This document shows positions 51,602 to 60,014 of a DNA stretch of 64,000 nucleotides, piece after piece (the first letter of the stretch is position 1; every line of letters begins with the position of its first letter). Source of the stretch: Bradyrhizobium sp. LLZ17. GTDB lineage: Bacteria; Pseudomonadota; Alphaproteobacteria; Rhizobiales; Xanthobacteraceae. The stretch covers positions 2,046,001-2,110,000 of the forward strand of contig NZ_CP165734.1 of assembly GCF_041200145.1 (NCBI RefSeq). Reading direction: 5' to 3'. Under the pieces are notes generated by a model. That model did not search any database, was not told where the DNA came from, and saw only the letters and a list, made by a program, of their open reading frames with translations. A program made the position numbers and the translations under genes.

Positions 51602-52360
51602 CTACCACTTCTCACCGAAGGGGCGGATTTCCATCTCAAATGTCCAGGCGCTTTTCGGCTGCTGATAGAGCTGCCAATAGGACGCCGCGACCGAGGCCGG
51701 CGGCATCAGCAAATCAGGATCGTCGAGTGCATTGGGGCCGAGCGCTTCCAGGCGCCGCTGCCGAACCCACTCGGTGTCGACACCGGAGTCGATGACGAGG
51801 TGAGCGACATGGATGTTTTTCGGTCCCAGCTCGCGCGCCATCGCCTGCGCCACAGCGCGCAGTCCGAATTTGGCGCTGGCAAAGGCGGCATAGCCGCTGC
51901 CGCCGCGTAAGGAAGCGGTCGCGCCGGTGAAGAAAATGTTGCCTTGGCCGCGCGGCAGCATCAGCCGCGCTGCCTCGCGCCCGGCGAGGAAGCCGGAGTA
52001 GCAGGCCATCTCCCACACTTTTCGGAACACGCGCTCGGTCGTGTCGAGGATCGGGAAGTTGACGTTGGCGCCAATGTTGAAGATGCAGACCTCCAAAGGC
52101 GCGTGCTTGTCGGCGTCATTCAGGAAGGAGATGATCTCCTCCTCCTTGCGCGCGTCGAGCGAACGGGCCACGATCTCGCCGCCGGCGGCCTCGATCTCCT
52201 TGACCAGCGGCACCAGCTTGTCGCCGTTGCGGCGGCCAGCGAAGACGGTAAAGCCCTCGGAAGCAAACTTCTTCGCGATCTCGCCGCCGATGAAATCGCC
52301 CGCGCCGATCACGGCGACGGTTGCATTTCTTTTTTCAAGGGTCTTCTCCCGGAAGAACAT
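51602..52360 (-). CDS. Atypical SDR-family protein lacking the catalytic Tyr, first of a divergent pair
   Basis: A 252-residue short-chain dehydrogenase-like protein. The nucleotide motif is unusual (VIGAGDFIGGEIA) and the catalytic YxxxK reads FASAK within GYAAFASAKFGLRAVAQAMA, so Tyr is replaced by Phe while Ser (FFTGATAS) and Lys stay. A close paralogue is encoded divergently at 52562 with the same change. It is the first gene of the leftward CoA operon and its promoter region holds the AGTTC/GAACT-type operator. The reaction is unclear; it may bind cofactor and serve another step. Confidence 0.85.
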   Translation of the reverse strand: MFFREKTLEKRNATVAVIGAGDFIGGEIAKKFASEGFTVFAGRRNGDKLVPLVKEIEAAGGEIVARSLDARKEEEIISFLNDADKHAPLEVCIFNIGANVNFPILDTTERVFRKVWEMACYSGFLAGREAARLMLPRGQGNIFFTGATASLRGGSGYAAFASAKFGLRAVAQAMARELGPKNIHVAHLVIDSGVDTEWVRQRRLEALGPNALDDPDLLMPPASVAASYWQLYQQPKSAWTFEMEIRPFGEKW

Positions 52361-52400
52361 CGGCGCTTTTCCAACGTTGCGCCCTCAGCTCAAAACATGC

Positions 52401-52422
52401 GTTCTTTTTTAGAACTCGTCAA
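52401..52422. promoter_or_regulatory. Candidate operator, copy 1 (GTTCT-N5-AGAAC with GTCAA extension)
   Basis: GTTCT, five Ts, AGAAC, followed by TCGTCAA, between the two divergent SDR genes. The same palindrome and extension recur at 56005 and 59834, each upstream of genes in this CoA cluster. A weaker copy (GTATC-N6-GAACT, 52530-52545) lies just before the rightward SDR gene. The HxlR regulator at 56167 is the best candidate to bind it. Confidence 0.65.
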
Positions 52423-52561
52423 TCGCTATTTTCTGTCCATGGCTGGATCGGGAAATGACAGCCACGCTGCCGCATTCCATGATTCTTCAGAACTCCGTTT
52501 ACAACGCGGCTTTCAGCCGATAGCTATACGTATCAAATAAGAACTTATGGGAGAGGCGAGC

Positions 52562-53305
52562 ATGGGAGAAAGTCGCGGAGTCGCGATGCTGGTGGGCGCG
52601 GGCGATGACATCGGCGCTGCCGTTGCACGGCGGTTTGCCAGCGAGGGCTACACTGTTTGCGTCTGCAGGCGCGATGCGGCCAAGTCCCAGGGGCTTGTCG
52701 ATGAGCTCAGGACGAAAGGCCAGGGTATCCACGCCTTCAGCCTCGATGCCCGCCAGGAAGCAGAGGTCCAGAAGCTGTTCGCGGACGTCGAACGCGACAT
52801 CGGGCCGATTGAGATCTGCCTGTTCAATGCGGGATCGAACGTCAACAAGCCTCTGCTGGAGACCACTGAGAAGCTCTTCTTCAAGGCCTGGGAGCTGGCG
52901 TGCTACGCGGGCTTCCTGGTCGGACGCGAAGCTGCGCGCGTCATGCTGTCGCGCGGACGCGGCACCATCTTTTTTACCGGAGCGACCGCAAGCATCCGCG
53001 GCAGCAAGGGGTTTGCCGCGTTCTCGTCGGCAAAATTCGGGTTGCGCGCGCTGGCCCAGGCCATGGCACGCGAGCTCGGGCCGAAGAACATTCACGTCGT
53101 CCACCTCATCATCGATGCCGGCGTCGATAGCGAAGCGATTCATCAACGCATGAAGGCGGCCAAGGGGATCGAGGCCGGCGAGATCCCGCCCGACAGCCTG
53201 ACCAAAACCTCCTCGATTGCCGAAGCGTATTGGTTTGCCCATCAGCAAAGCCGCGATGGCTGGACCCACGAACTCGATCTTCGTCCTGCTGCGGAGAAGT
53301 GGTGA
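52562..53305 (+). CDS. Atypical SDR-family protein lacking the catalytic Tyr, second of a divergent pair
   Basis: A 247-residue paralogue of the divergent gene. The long shared stretch around FFTGATASIRGSKGFAAFSS and AKFGLRALAQAMARELGPKN shows recent common origin. The nucleotide motif is LVGAGDDIGAAVA and the usual YxxxK reads FSSAK, again Phe for Tyr. GGGAGAGG five bases before the ATG at 52562 favours it over the ATG at 52547. It is followed after one base by the GST gene. Confidence 0.85.
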   Translation: MGESRGVAMLVGAGDDIGAAVARRFASEGYTVCVCRRDAAKSQGLVDELRTKGQGIHAFSLDARQEAEVQKLFADVERDIGPIEICLFNAGSNVNKPLLETTEKLFFKAWELACYAGFLVGREAARVMLSRGRGTIFFTGATASIRGSKGFAAFSSAKFGLRALAQAMARELGPKNIHVVHLIIDAGVDSEAIHQRMKAAKGIEAGEIPPDSLTKTSSIAEAYWFAHQQSRDGWTHELDLRPAAEKW

Positions 53306-53306
53306 C

Positions 53307-53984
53307 ATGAGCGACAATCCAGACCTCACCCTATGGGGCGTTGGGACAAGCCGCACCATTCGACCTCACTGGGCGATGCACGAGCTTGGCCTGGCCTACA
53401 CAACCAAACCGATCGGCCCGCGGACCGGCGAGACCAAGACGCCCGAATATACCAGGCTCAATCCGCGCCAGAAGGTTCCGCTGCTGCAGGACGGCGACTT
53501 CTGCATCGGCGAAAGTGCCGCGATCGTCGCATATTTGTCGCGCATGTACTCCACGCCGGAGCGTGCACTGATTCCGGAAGCCACCCGCGACTATGCCGCC
53601 TGGCTGGAATGGTGCTTCTTTGTCGTCACCGAACTCGACTCCACCAGCCTGTACGTGATGCGCCGCCACAGCGCCGATGCGCTCGGCCCGATTTACGGCG
53701 TTGCGCCGGAGGTCGTGGCTCAAGCCGCCGAATATTTTCGGGCGCAGTTGCGCCATGTCGAGGTCGCGCTGGCCGACGGCCGACAGTTCCTCATGGGCGA
53801 CCGCTTCAGCAGCGCCGATATCCTGCTGACGACGTGCCTGGACTGGGCCGTCGCCTACGGTGTCGGCATTTGCGACAATGCGCAGCCTTACCTGGAGCGC
53901 ATGCGAACCCGGGAGGCTTATCAGCGCGCGGCTGCGGCGAATGTGCCGCGAGCACCGATCACACCGATGCCTGCCCAGGCTTGA
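53307..53984 (+). CDS. Glutathione S-transferase family protein
   Basis: A 225-residue GST. The thioredoxin-like N-terminal domain has LWGVGTSRTIRPHWAMHELG near residue 8, the cis-Pro motif RQKVPLLQDGDF near 53 and the glutathione-binding ESAAIVAYLSR near 70; an all-helical C-terminal domain follows (MGDRFSSADILLTTCLDWAV near 165). It starts one base after the SDR stop. It may serve a glutathione-dependent isomerisation or detoxify an intermediate; the DsbA-like isomerase at 55293 would fit the first. Confidence 0.9.
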   Translation: MSDNPDLTLWGVGTSRTIRPHWAMHELGLAYTTKPIGPRTGETKTPEYTRLNPRQKVPLLQDGDFCIGESAAIVAYLSRMYSTPERALIPEATRDYAAWLEWCFFVVTELDSTSLYVMRRHSADALGPIYGVAPEVVAQAAEYFRAQLRHVEVALADGRQFLMGDRFSSADILLTTCLDWAVAYGVGICDNAQPYLERMRTREAYQRAAAANVPRAPITPMPAQA

Positions 53985-54008
53985 GAGCGGGCCGCGGCGC
54001 GCGCCGGC

Positions 54009-55208
54009 TTACAACGCCACACGCAACGTGCGCGCCGCGACCATGCTGTCGATCGCGTCATCATCGTAGCCCAGTTCACGCAGCACCTCGCGCGAGTGCT
54101 CGCCGACGCGAGGCGCCGGTCCGCCGATCGCAGCCTGGTTGACCTCGAAGCGGGCTGCGGGCTTCGGCTGCCGCACCCGGCCGACCTTCGGCTGATCGAA
54201 TTCCGCGATGATCCCGCGCGCCACCACCTGTTCATTGTGGATGATTTCGCCGCGCCGCAAGATCGGCGCGCAAGGGACATCCGCAGCGTCCAGCCGCTCC
54301 AGCCATTCGGCGGTGGTGTGCTGGCTGATATACTCGGCCATCTTGTTGATGCGCGCCGTGGCGTTGACCGAACGCGCCGATGGGGTCGCAAACCGGGCAT
54401 CCTTGGCGAGCTCGGGATCGCCGGATGCGCGACAAAATCCCTGCCATTCGGAATCGGAGATGGTGCCGGCCGTGATGTAGCCGTCACTGGTCTTGAACAC
54501 GAGATCCGGGCGATCATTGGGATCGGGGGCGCTAGCATCGGCTCCGACTACAGTGTACTGCATCATGCCTTCCGGCCACAGATAGGAAATCATCGCATCC
54601 AGCATCGCGACCTGGATATGATCCCCCTGCCCGGTCTTCTCGCGCGCATAAAGCGCCGCCGCCACCGCCTGTGCCGTGAACACGGCTGTCGTCTTGTCGC
54701 AGACGATGGTGCGGATCATCTGCGGCCGGTTGGTGACCGGCTGCGACTGGATATCGGCAAAGCCCGAGAGGCCTTGAATGATCGGATCGTAGACGCGCTT
54801 CTTCACATACGGTCCGGTCTCGCCGACGCCGCTGATCGAGACGTAGATCAGGCGCGGGTGGCGCCGGCGCAGCTCTTCGACGCCGAGCCCGAGGCGCTCC
54901 ATGGTGCCGGGCCGGAAGTTCTGCACCAGGACATCGGCTTGCGCGACCAGCTTGGCCAGCACCTCGCGCCCGGCCGCGCTCTTGACGTCGATCGAGAGCG
55001 AACGCTTGCCGCGGTTTGAAGAGATGAACAGCGCGGAAAACTCGCCATCCCTATCGATGGTGGCACGGCTGCGACGGGTGATATCGCCGCCGATCGGCTC
55101 GATCTTGAGCACGTCGGCGCCCTGATCTGCGAGAAACATTGTCGCAAACGGCCCCGACACAACGCCGGTCAGATCAAGGACACGAACGCCGCTAAGCGGA
55201 CCAGCCAT
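54009..55208 (-). CDS. Class III CoA-transferase (CaiB/BaiF family)
   Basis: A 399-residue CoA-transferase that moves CoA between carboxylic acids. The N-terminus GPLSGVRVLDLTGVVSGPF and EPIGGDITRR are typical; the catalytic Asp is likely the one in RTIVCDKTTAVFTAQAV near residue 171. The C-terminus DDAIDSMVAARTLRVAL is complete. It lies downstream of the DsbA-like isomerase gene with a hairpin between them. It offers a second way to make CoA thioesters beside the ligase at 56711. Confidence 0.92.
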   Translation of the reverse strand: MAGPLSGVRVLDLTGVVSGPFATMFLADQGADVLKIEPIGGDITRRSRATIDRDGEFSALFISSNRGKRSLSIDVKSAAGREVLAKLVAQADVLVQNFRPGTMERLGLGVEELRRRHPRLIYVSISGVGETGPYVKKRVYDPIIQGLSGFADIQSQPVTNRPQMIRTIVCDKTTAVFTAQAVAAALYAREKTGQGDHIQVAMLDAMISYLWPEGMMQYTVVGADASAPDPNDRPDLVFKTSDGYITAGTISDSEWQGFCRASGDPELAKDARFATPSARSVNATARINKMAEYISQHTTAEWLERLDAADVPCAPILRRGEIIHNEQVVARGIIAEFDQPKVGRVRQPKPAARFEVNQAAIGGPAPRVGEHSREVLRELGYDDDAIDSMVAARTLRVAL

Positions 55209-55257
55209 TGCACTCTCCCTGGATTTTTTTCTGCCGACGGACCGAGGCTAACCCTAG

Positions 55258-55285
55258 CGTGCCGCGCGGCCCTCGTCGCGGCACG
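55258..55285 (-). terminator. Stem-loop between the isomerase and CoA-transferase genes
   Basis: CGTGCCGCG, ten-base loop, CGCGGCACG: perfect 9-bp arms starting 8 bases after the isomerase stop on the minus strand. There is no immediate U-run, so it may weaken rather than stop transcription into the CoA-transferase gene or stabilise the upstream mRNA. Confidence 0.45.
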
Positions 55286-55292
55286 CCCGGAA

Positions 55293-55925
55293 CTAACCGG
55301 TTTTGGACACGGGCTGCCGGGTCTGTTCGACAATGGATTCCTCGACGTCCCGGAGTTGATCCTTGCCGAAAAACATCTCTTTGCCGACGAAGAACGTCGG
55401 CGACCCGAACGCACCGCGGGCGACCGCGTCATTGGTCAGGTCGATCAACTTCTTCTTGACGTCGTCCTGCTGCGCGCGTGCGACCAGCCTGTCAATGTCG
55501 ATCCCGGAGGAAGCAAATGCGCTCCGAAATACTTCGGGATCGTCCATCTTCTTGGGCTCTTCCCACATATGATGATAGGCAGCGCGGAAATAGGGTTCGA
55601 ACACGCCCTCAAACTGGGCCGCGACGGCGCCGCGCATCAGCATCAATGTGTTGACCGGAAAGAAGGAGTTCTGGCGGAATGTCGTGATGTTGTGGCGCCG
55701 GATAAACCGCTGGGTCTCGAGCGCCTGGTATTCCGGCTTGTTCTTGATTCCGCGTAGCGAGTCGAACGGCGACATGTTTCCCGTCGCCTTGTAGATCCCG
55801 CCCAGCAGGACCGGAACGTACTCGAACTTCACGCCGGTCCGCCGCTCGATCCCGGGAATGGCGACCTCCGCCAGATAGGCGTTCGGACTGCCGAAATCGA
55901 ACTGGAATTCAACCTTGGGCATCAT
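55293..55925 (-). CDS. DsbA-family protein, 2-hydroxychromene-2-carboxylate isomerase type
   Basis: A 210-residue thioredoxin-fold protein of the kappa-GST/HCCA isomerase group. The motif FDFGSPNAYLAEVAIPGIE near residue 9 has Ser instead of a CxxC pair, which is normal for glutathione-dependent isomerases. VPVLLGGIYKATGN near 38 and the ending GAFGSPTFFVGKEMFFGKDQ are typical. No signal peptide is present, so it is cytoplasmic. It diverges from the HxlR regulator gene with an operator-like dyad between, and may isomerise an aromatic-ring-derived intermediate. Confidence 0.9.
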   Translation of the reverse strand: MMPKVEFQFDFGSPNAYLAEVAIPGIERRTGVKFEYVPVLLGGIYKATGNMSPFDSLRGIKNKPEYQALETQRFIRRHNITTFRQNSFFPVNTLMLMRGAVAAQFEGVFEPYFRAAYHHMWEEPKKMDDPEVFRSAFASSGIDIDRLVARAQQDDVKKKLIDLTNDAVARGAFGSPTFFVGKEMFFGKDQLRDVEESIVEQTRQPVSKTG

Positions 55926-56004
55926 GACCGCTCTCTCCCGCAGGGCGCATTGGATGGTCCAGGGACCGTCGATCCAATCGCAGGCTTTGATCGACCTTAT
56001 CTTT

Positions 56005-56028
56005 ACAGTTCTAAAAATGAACTGTCAA
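56005..56028. promoter_or_regulatory. Candidate operator, copy 2 (ACAGTTC-N7-GAACTGT)
   Basis: Perfect 7-bp arms ACAGTTC and GAACTGT around TAAAAAT, with GTCAA overlapping the right end. It lies 80 bases before the isomerase start and 139 bases before the regulator start, between the divergent genes. This is the most symmetric of the three copies and fits autoregulation by the HxlR protein. Confidence 0.7.
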
Positions 56029-56166
56029 ACTTCACCGGCTTTGTGCTGCTCGGACGCCTGTCGGGGGGTATTGTTTGGACTTCAGTACCTATCTAGAATG
56101 CAAAGAGAGGGCGACGGCCTTAGCGACGATTCGAGCCGGCCATGCCGGGACGACTGGAGACTACGG

Positions 56167-56679
56167 ATGAAGTGGAAGGAACTCGAGGAAGAGCCGTGTT
56201 CGATGGCCCGGACCATCGGCGTGATCGGCGACCGCTGGACCCTTCTGATCCTGCGCGAATGCTTTCTGCGTACGCGGCGCTTCGAAGGATTCCAGTCGGC
56301 GCTCGGAATTACCCGCCATCTGCTTGCTGAACGGCTGAAGAAGCTGGTGCGGCTGGGCATCCTGCGCCGCATTCCCTACCAGGAAGCGCCCAAACGTCAC
56401 GAATATATCCTGACGCAGAAGGGCCTCGATCTCTATCCGATCATGATGGCGCTGGTGCATTGGGGCGACACGCACATGGTCGACGAGCGCGGCCGGCCGC
56501 TGCTGCACCAGCACCGCAACTGCGGAAAGGACTTCGACCCGGTCATGGTCTGCTCCGAATGCGGCGAACCGCTCTCGGCCAGGGAGGTTCATACCCACCC
56601 CGGCCCCGGTGCGAGAGGCCCCCTGCCGATCAAGACGCCTGACAAGCCCAAAGCCAAGTCACGCCGCAGTGCCGCTTGA
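56167..56679 (+). CDS. HxlR-family winged-helix regulator with C-terminal Cys cluster
   Basis: A 170-residue MarR/HxlR-type DNA-binding protein. The HxlR signature CSMARTIGVIGDRWTLLILR is at residues 11-30, the recognition helix region is LGITRHLLAERLKKLVRLGI, and the wing ends YILTQKGLDLYPIM. The C-terminal extension has Cys residues in RNCGKDF and VCSECGE, a possible metal or redox site, and a basic tail. GGAG before the ATG at 56167 supports the start. It likely binds the dyads at 52401, 56005 and 59834 and responds to an aromatic or CoA-linked ligand. Confidence 0.9.
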   Translation: MKWKELEEEPCSMARTIGVIGDRWTLLILRECFLRTRRFEGFQSALGITRHLLAERLKKLVRLGILRRIPYQEAPKRHEYILTQKGLDLYPIMMALVHWGDTHMVDERGRPLLHQHRNCGKDFDPVMVCSECGEPLSAREVHTHPGPGARGPLPIKTPDKPKAKSRRSAA

Positions 56680-56710
56680 CGCCCTTTGTCATCGCCAACT
56701 GAACGCGTCC

Positions 56711-58513
56711 TCACACCCGAACCACATCCGCGCCGCCTTCGTTGCAGTAGAGGCGTTCCGCCTGCTCAGCCCGATGTTTCAGCACAGCACGCTGATTGAC
56801 ATAGGCCTTGTCGGTGATTTCTCCTGCGGCCAATGAGGGCGGATCCTTCAGCAGGTAGAGCGAGCAAATCTTTTCGCTGCTGCCAACGATGTCGTTGTAT
56901 TCCCGCAAACGATTTCTCAGGAATTCGATGACATGGGGATCGCAGGTCAAATCCGCGGCAGGACTCTTTGAAATCCGCGCCGCCTCGGTCGGATTGAGCC
57001 AACCGAGCAGCGCGCAAGCTTCACGATTTTCTCCCGCAATCACAATGTCCAGCAGTACGCCGCGGGTTGCGGCCAGGATGGCGACCCGCATATTGCCGAT
57101 CGCAACCCAGGTGCCGTTCGCGAGCTTGAAGTTCTCGGAAATTCTGCCGGTGAAACGAAGCCCTAGCTCCGGCTTCCCGGGATCGAGAAACGACACGGTA
57201 TCGCCGATGCGGTAGAACCCCTCCTCGTCGAACGCCTGCTCCGTCAGATCGGGTCTTCCGAGATAACCGGGAGTGACATTGGGGCCCTTGACCCTGGCCT
57301 CATACGCATCGGAAACGGGGATCAGCTTCAGCTGCACGCCCGGCGCCGGAAGACCAATCTCGCCGGGCCGGTCCGTTGCCCAATGTGTCGTGCTGATTGT
57401 CGGCGCCGTCTCGGTCGTCCCATAGCCCGACATGACTGGAATCTGACGGCCTGTGATCGATGACGTCAGCCGATAGAGTCTTTCTAGCGTGCCCTGCGAA
57501 ATTGCGGCCCCCGCGTAGCTCAATCGATCCAGCCGCTTGAAGATGCTCGCGCCGAGCGCGAGGTCGTTCTCGATGGCATCACACAAGAGGTTATAACCGG
57601 CAGGCACGTTGAACATCGCCGTCGGCGAGATCTCGCTGAGGTTCGCCACCGACTTCTGGAAAAGCTGAGGCAGCGGCCGGCCATCGTCGATGTAGAGCGT
57701 CCCGCCGTTCTTGAGAATGCCATGGAGAATGACGTTGCTGCCCATCGTATGGTGCCACGGCAGCCATTCGACCTGGACCGGCGCCTCCGGGGGCGACACC
57801 AGCAGGCTTCCCATTTGCAGCGAGCTTGCCATCATGCGGTGCGTGTTCAGCACGCCCTTTGGCAGGCCGGTCGAGCCGGACGTGAAGAGAATTTTCGCAA
57901 CGGCATCGCTAGAGACGGCACCCGATGCTCGCGCGAACCCATCACACTCCGTTCGATCCGTCAGGATGCGGAAGGGCGTCGTGTCCGGCGCACCGTCGAC
58001 GCTGATCCAGACCGAGTCCGCCAATTCGGGAATGGAGCGGGCCGCGGAAAAGTCGCGTCCACTCTGAACGAAAACGAAGTTCGGCCGCAGCACCTGCGCG
58101 ATGTCCTTGAGACGCGCAAGGCCGCCGGGCATCAGCGTGTAGTTCGGCGATATCGGCGCCAGGATCACTCCCATCGACATCGCCGCAAAGGAGATCACCG
58201 CGTTCTCGATGGAATTCCCCGAAAGCACCGCCAGCCTGTCGGCCGGCTTCGCGCCCATATCGATCAGGCTCTGGCCGACCGCCTGCACCTGCAACCATGC
58301 CTCGCGATAGGTGATCTCGTCCCATCCGCCTTTGGCATTGCGTTGCGCGAGGAATATTCGTTCTGGAGCTGCACTTGCCCAGTGTGGAAGAAAGTCCGTG
58401 ATGCGCCAGTCGCACGGCCCCAATTCAAGCGGCGACCTCAATATGAGCGTGCCGTCGGTCCGACGCTCGACGGCGAGCTCCCTTGGCGCAAACGTCAGTG
58501 GCTTCGTCGACAT
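56711..58513 (-). CDS. AMP-dependent acyl-CoA ligase, feruloyl-CoA synthase type
   Basis: A 600-residue adenylate-forming enzyme that activates a carboxylic acid with ATP and CoA. The P-loop-like motif ILFTSGSTGLPKGVLNTHRM lies near residue 208, the A5 motif VMSGYGTTETAPT near 355 and the A7 motif FYRIGDTVSF near 435. LRFTGRISENFKLANGTWV near 455 is typical of feruloyl-CoA synthases. No hydratase-lyase (Ech) or vanillin dehydrogenase is nearby, so the acid is probably not ferulate. It converges with the HxlR gene and follows the binding-protein gene after 55 bases. Confidence 0.9.
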   Translation of the reverse strand: MSTKPLTFAPRELAVERRTDGTLILRSPLELGPCDWRITDFLPHWASAAPERIFLAQRNAKGGWDEITYREAWLQVQAVGQSLIDMGAKPADRLAVLSGNSIENAVISFAAMSMGVILAPISPNYTLMPGGLARLKDIAQVLRPNFVFVQSGRDFSAARSIPELADSVWISVDGAPDTTPFRILTDRTECDGFARASGAVSSDAVAKILFTSGSTGLPKGVLNTHRMMASSLQMGSLLVSPPEAPVQVEWLPWHHTMGSNVILHGILKNGGTLYIDDGRPLPQLFQKSVANLSEISPTAMFNVPAGYNLLCDAIENDLALGASIFKRLDRLSYAGAAISQGTLERLYRLTSSITGRQIPVMSGYGTTETAPTISTTHWATDRPGEIGLPAPGVQLKLIPVSDAYEARVKGPNVTPGYLGRPDLTEQAFDEEGFYRIGDTVSFLDPGKPELGLRFTGRISENFKLANGTWVAIGNMRVAILAATRGVLLDIVIAGENREACALLGWLNPTEAARISKSPAADLTCDPHVIEFLRNRLREYNDIVGSSEKICSLYLLKDPPSLAAGEITDKAYVNQRAVLKHRAEQAERLYCNEGGADVVRV

Positions 58514-58568
58514 CGAAAACGATCTCCTGAATTACCGCGGGTGGACAGAGCGAGCGCGCAACGCGAGG

Positions 58569-59768
58569 TCACTCGGACCTGGCATCCAGGACTTCTCCGA
58601 AGGCTTGCCACGTCGTGCCGGTCCAGCGCTGCAGCCGCATCTGCGTCCAGATCATGTTCTCGGTCTCGCTGGTATTGACCTTGATCCCGGGCAGCGCAGT
58701 CGGAATAACGATATCTTTCAGGTTCTTCGCCTGCCCAAGAATATTCTTCCGCGACAGATCATCGCCGCATTGCCTGAGAATCTGCTCGAGCAGGATGCCT
58801 TGCTGATAGCCGGTCAGATAGCTGCCGTTGGTGATGTCGGCGCCCGCGAGATACTTCTCGAAGAACGCCCGGTAGGCCTGCATGCCCGGGTCGTCTTTCC
58901 AGGTGTCATCCAGCACATCCTTGTTGATCGTCCCGACCATCACGCCGACCGATTTGTCGAGGCCGGCCGGTGCGAGCGTGCCTCCGACCGAGGCGGAGGG
59001 GAAATTGATGATCACGGTCGCCTTCCAGCCGATCACCGACGCTTGCCGGATGGCTTGGGCGGCGAACTTCGGCGTCCCGGCGATGACCAATGCCTCGGCA
59101 CCCGAGCTCTTCAGATTGGTAATCTGCGAGTCAATCGTCGGGTCGGTGATCTCATAGGACGCGATGACGACCTTCCGGTCGAAATCCTTGCCGAGAAACG
59201 CCTTGAACGCACCGACGTAGTCTCTGCCGAGATCGTCGTTCTGATAGAGGATGGCGTATTTAGCGTTCGGCAGCGTCTTGGTCAGGTATTTGGCGTAGAT
59301 TTTTCCTTCGGTGTCGTAGCTGACAAGACCCGTGGTGATCAGCGGATAATTGGCGACGTCCGTGAACTTGGACGAGCCACTGACGATCGCGACACTTGGT
59401 ACCCCCTTGGCTTTCAGGTATTTTGCAGTGGCCGAAATGCCGGGAGTGCCGAGCTGGCCGAACATGAACGACACTTCGTCGCCTTCAACCAGCTTGCGGA
59501 CCTGCTCGACCGCTTTGGGAGGACTATATCCGTCGTCATAGGCGATGTAGTTGATCTTGCGTCCGTTGACGCCGCCCCGCTCGTTCAAGGCCTGAATGTA
59601 GGCCATGAGCCCCTTGCCGACGAGACCGATGGATGACGCCGGTCCGCTGAAAGGAAACACTCCGCCGATCTTGATCTCGGTGGCAGAGATTCCCGGCTCT
59701 TCGGCGGCGAATACCCGTCCGCTCAAACATAGAGCGAGAGCCGCAACGATCGTCCATCTGCCCAACAT
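58569..59768 (-). CDS. Liv-type ABC transporter substrate-binding protein, without local permeases
   Basis: A 399-residue periplasmic binding protein (Peripla_BP_6). The signal peptide MLGRWTIVAALALCLSGRV is cleaved near FAAEEP. IKIGGVFPFSGPASSIGLVG opens the mature protein; ILYQNDDLGRDYVGAFKAFL near 165 is typical. GGGAGG before the ATG at 59768 decides the start. No permease or ATPase of its type lies nearby, so it may use a transporter encoded elsewhere. Binding proteins of this kind beside aromatic CoA ligases often capture aromatic acids. Confidence 0.9.
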   Translation of the reverse strand: MLGRWTIVAALALCLSGRVFAAEEPGISATEIKIGGVFPFSGPASSIGLVGKGLMAYIQALNERGGVNGRKINYIAYDDGYSPPKAVEQVRKLVEGDEVSFMFGQLGTPGISATAKYLKAKGVPSVAIVSGSSKFTDVANYPLITTGLVSYDTEGKIYAKYLTKTLPNAKYAILYQNDDLGRDYVGAFKAFLGKDFDRKVVIASYEITDPTIDSQITNLKSSGAEALVIAGTPKFAAQAIRQASVIGWKATVIINFPSASVGGTLAPAGLDKSVGVMVGTINKDVLDDTWKDDPGMQAYRAFFEKYLAGADITNGSYLTGYQQGILLEQILRQCGDDLSRKNILGQAKNLKDIVIPTALPGIKVNTSETENMIWTQMRLQRWTGTTWQAFGEVLDARSE

Positions 59769-59833
59769 TGCTCGTCCTCCCAAACGTGCGCTGGCCGTTC
59801 GTTGCCGTCGGCCATCTTATCGGTGCAGACTAC

Positions 59834-59855
59834 AGTTCTTTTTTGAACTCGTCAA
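59834..59855. promoter_or_regulatory. Candidate operator, copy 3 (AGTTC-N6-GAACT with GTCAA extension)
   Basis: AGTTC, six Ts, GAACT, then CGTCAA, 66 bases upstream of the binding-protein start. It matches copy 1 closely, including the T-run and the extension. A degenerate copy (AATTC-N7-GAACT) lies at 60000-60016, overlapping the stop of the formylglycine-generating enzyme gene. The 245 bases between these genes hold nothing else that I recognise. Confidence 0.65.
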
Positions 59856-60014
59856 GCGGTTAGATGACCCTGTGTCCGGCTTGGTGCGGCTGACCTGCGC
59901 GATGCGCGGCAGCTCAGCAACATACGTTATTAGGTTAATTGACGGCTTTCGTGGCGCGGGACCACAGGCGCATTTGCGTGCAGTTGAGCACGCTTTATCA
60001 ATTCTTATTTCGAA

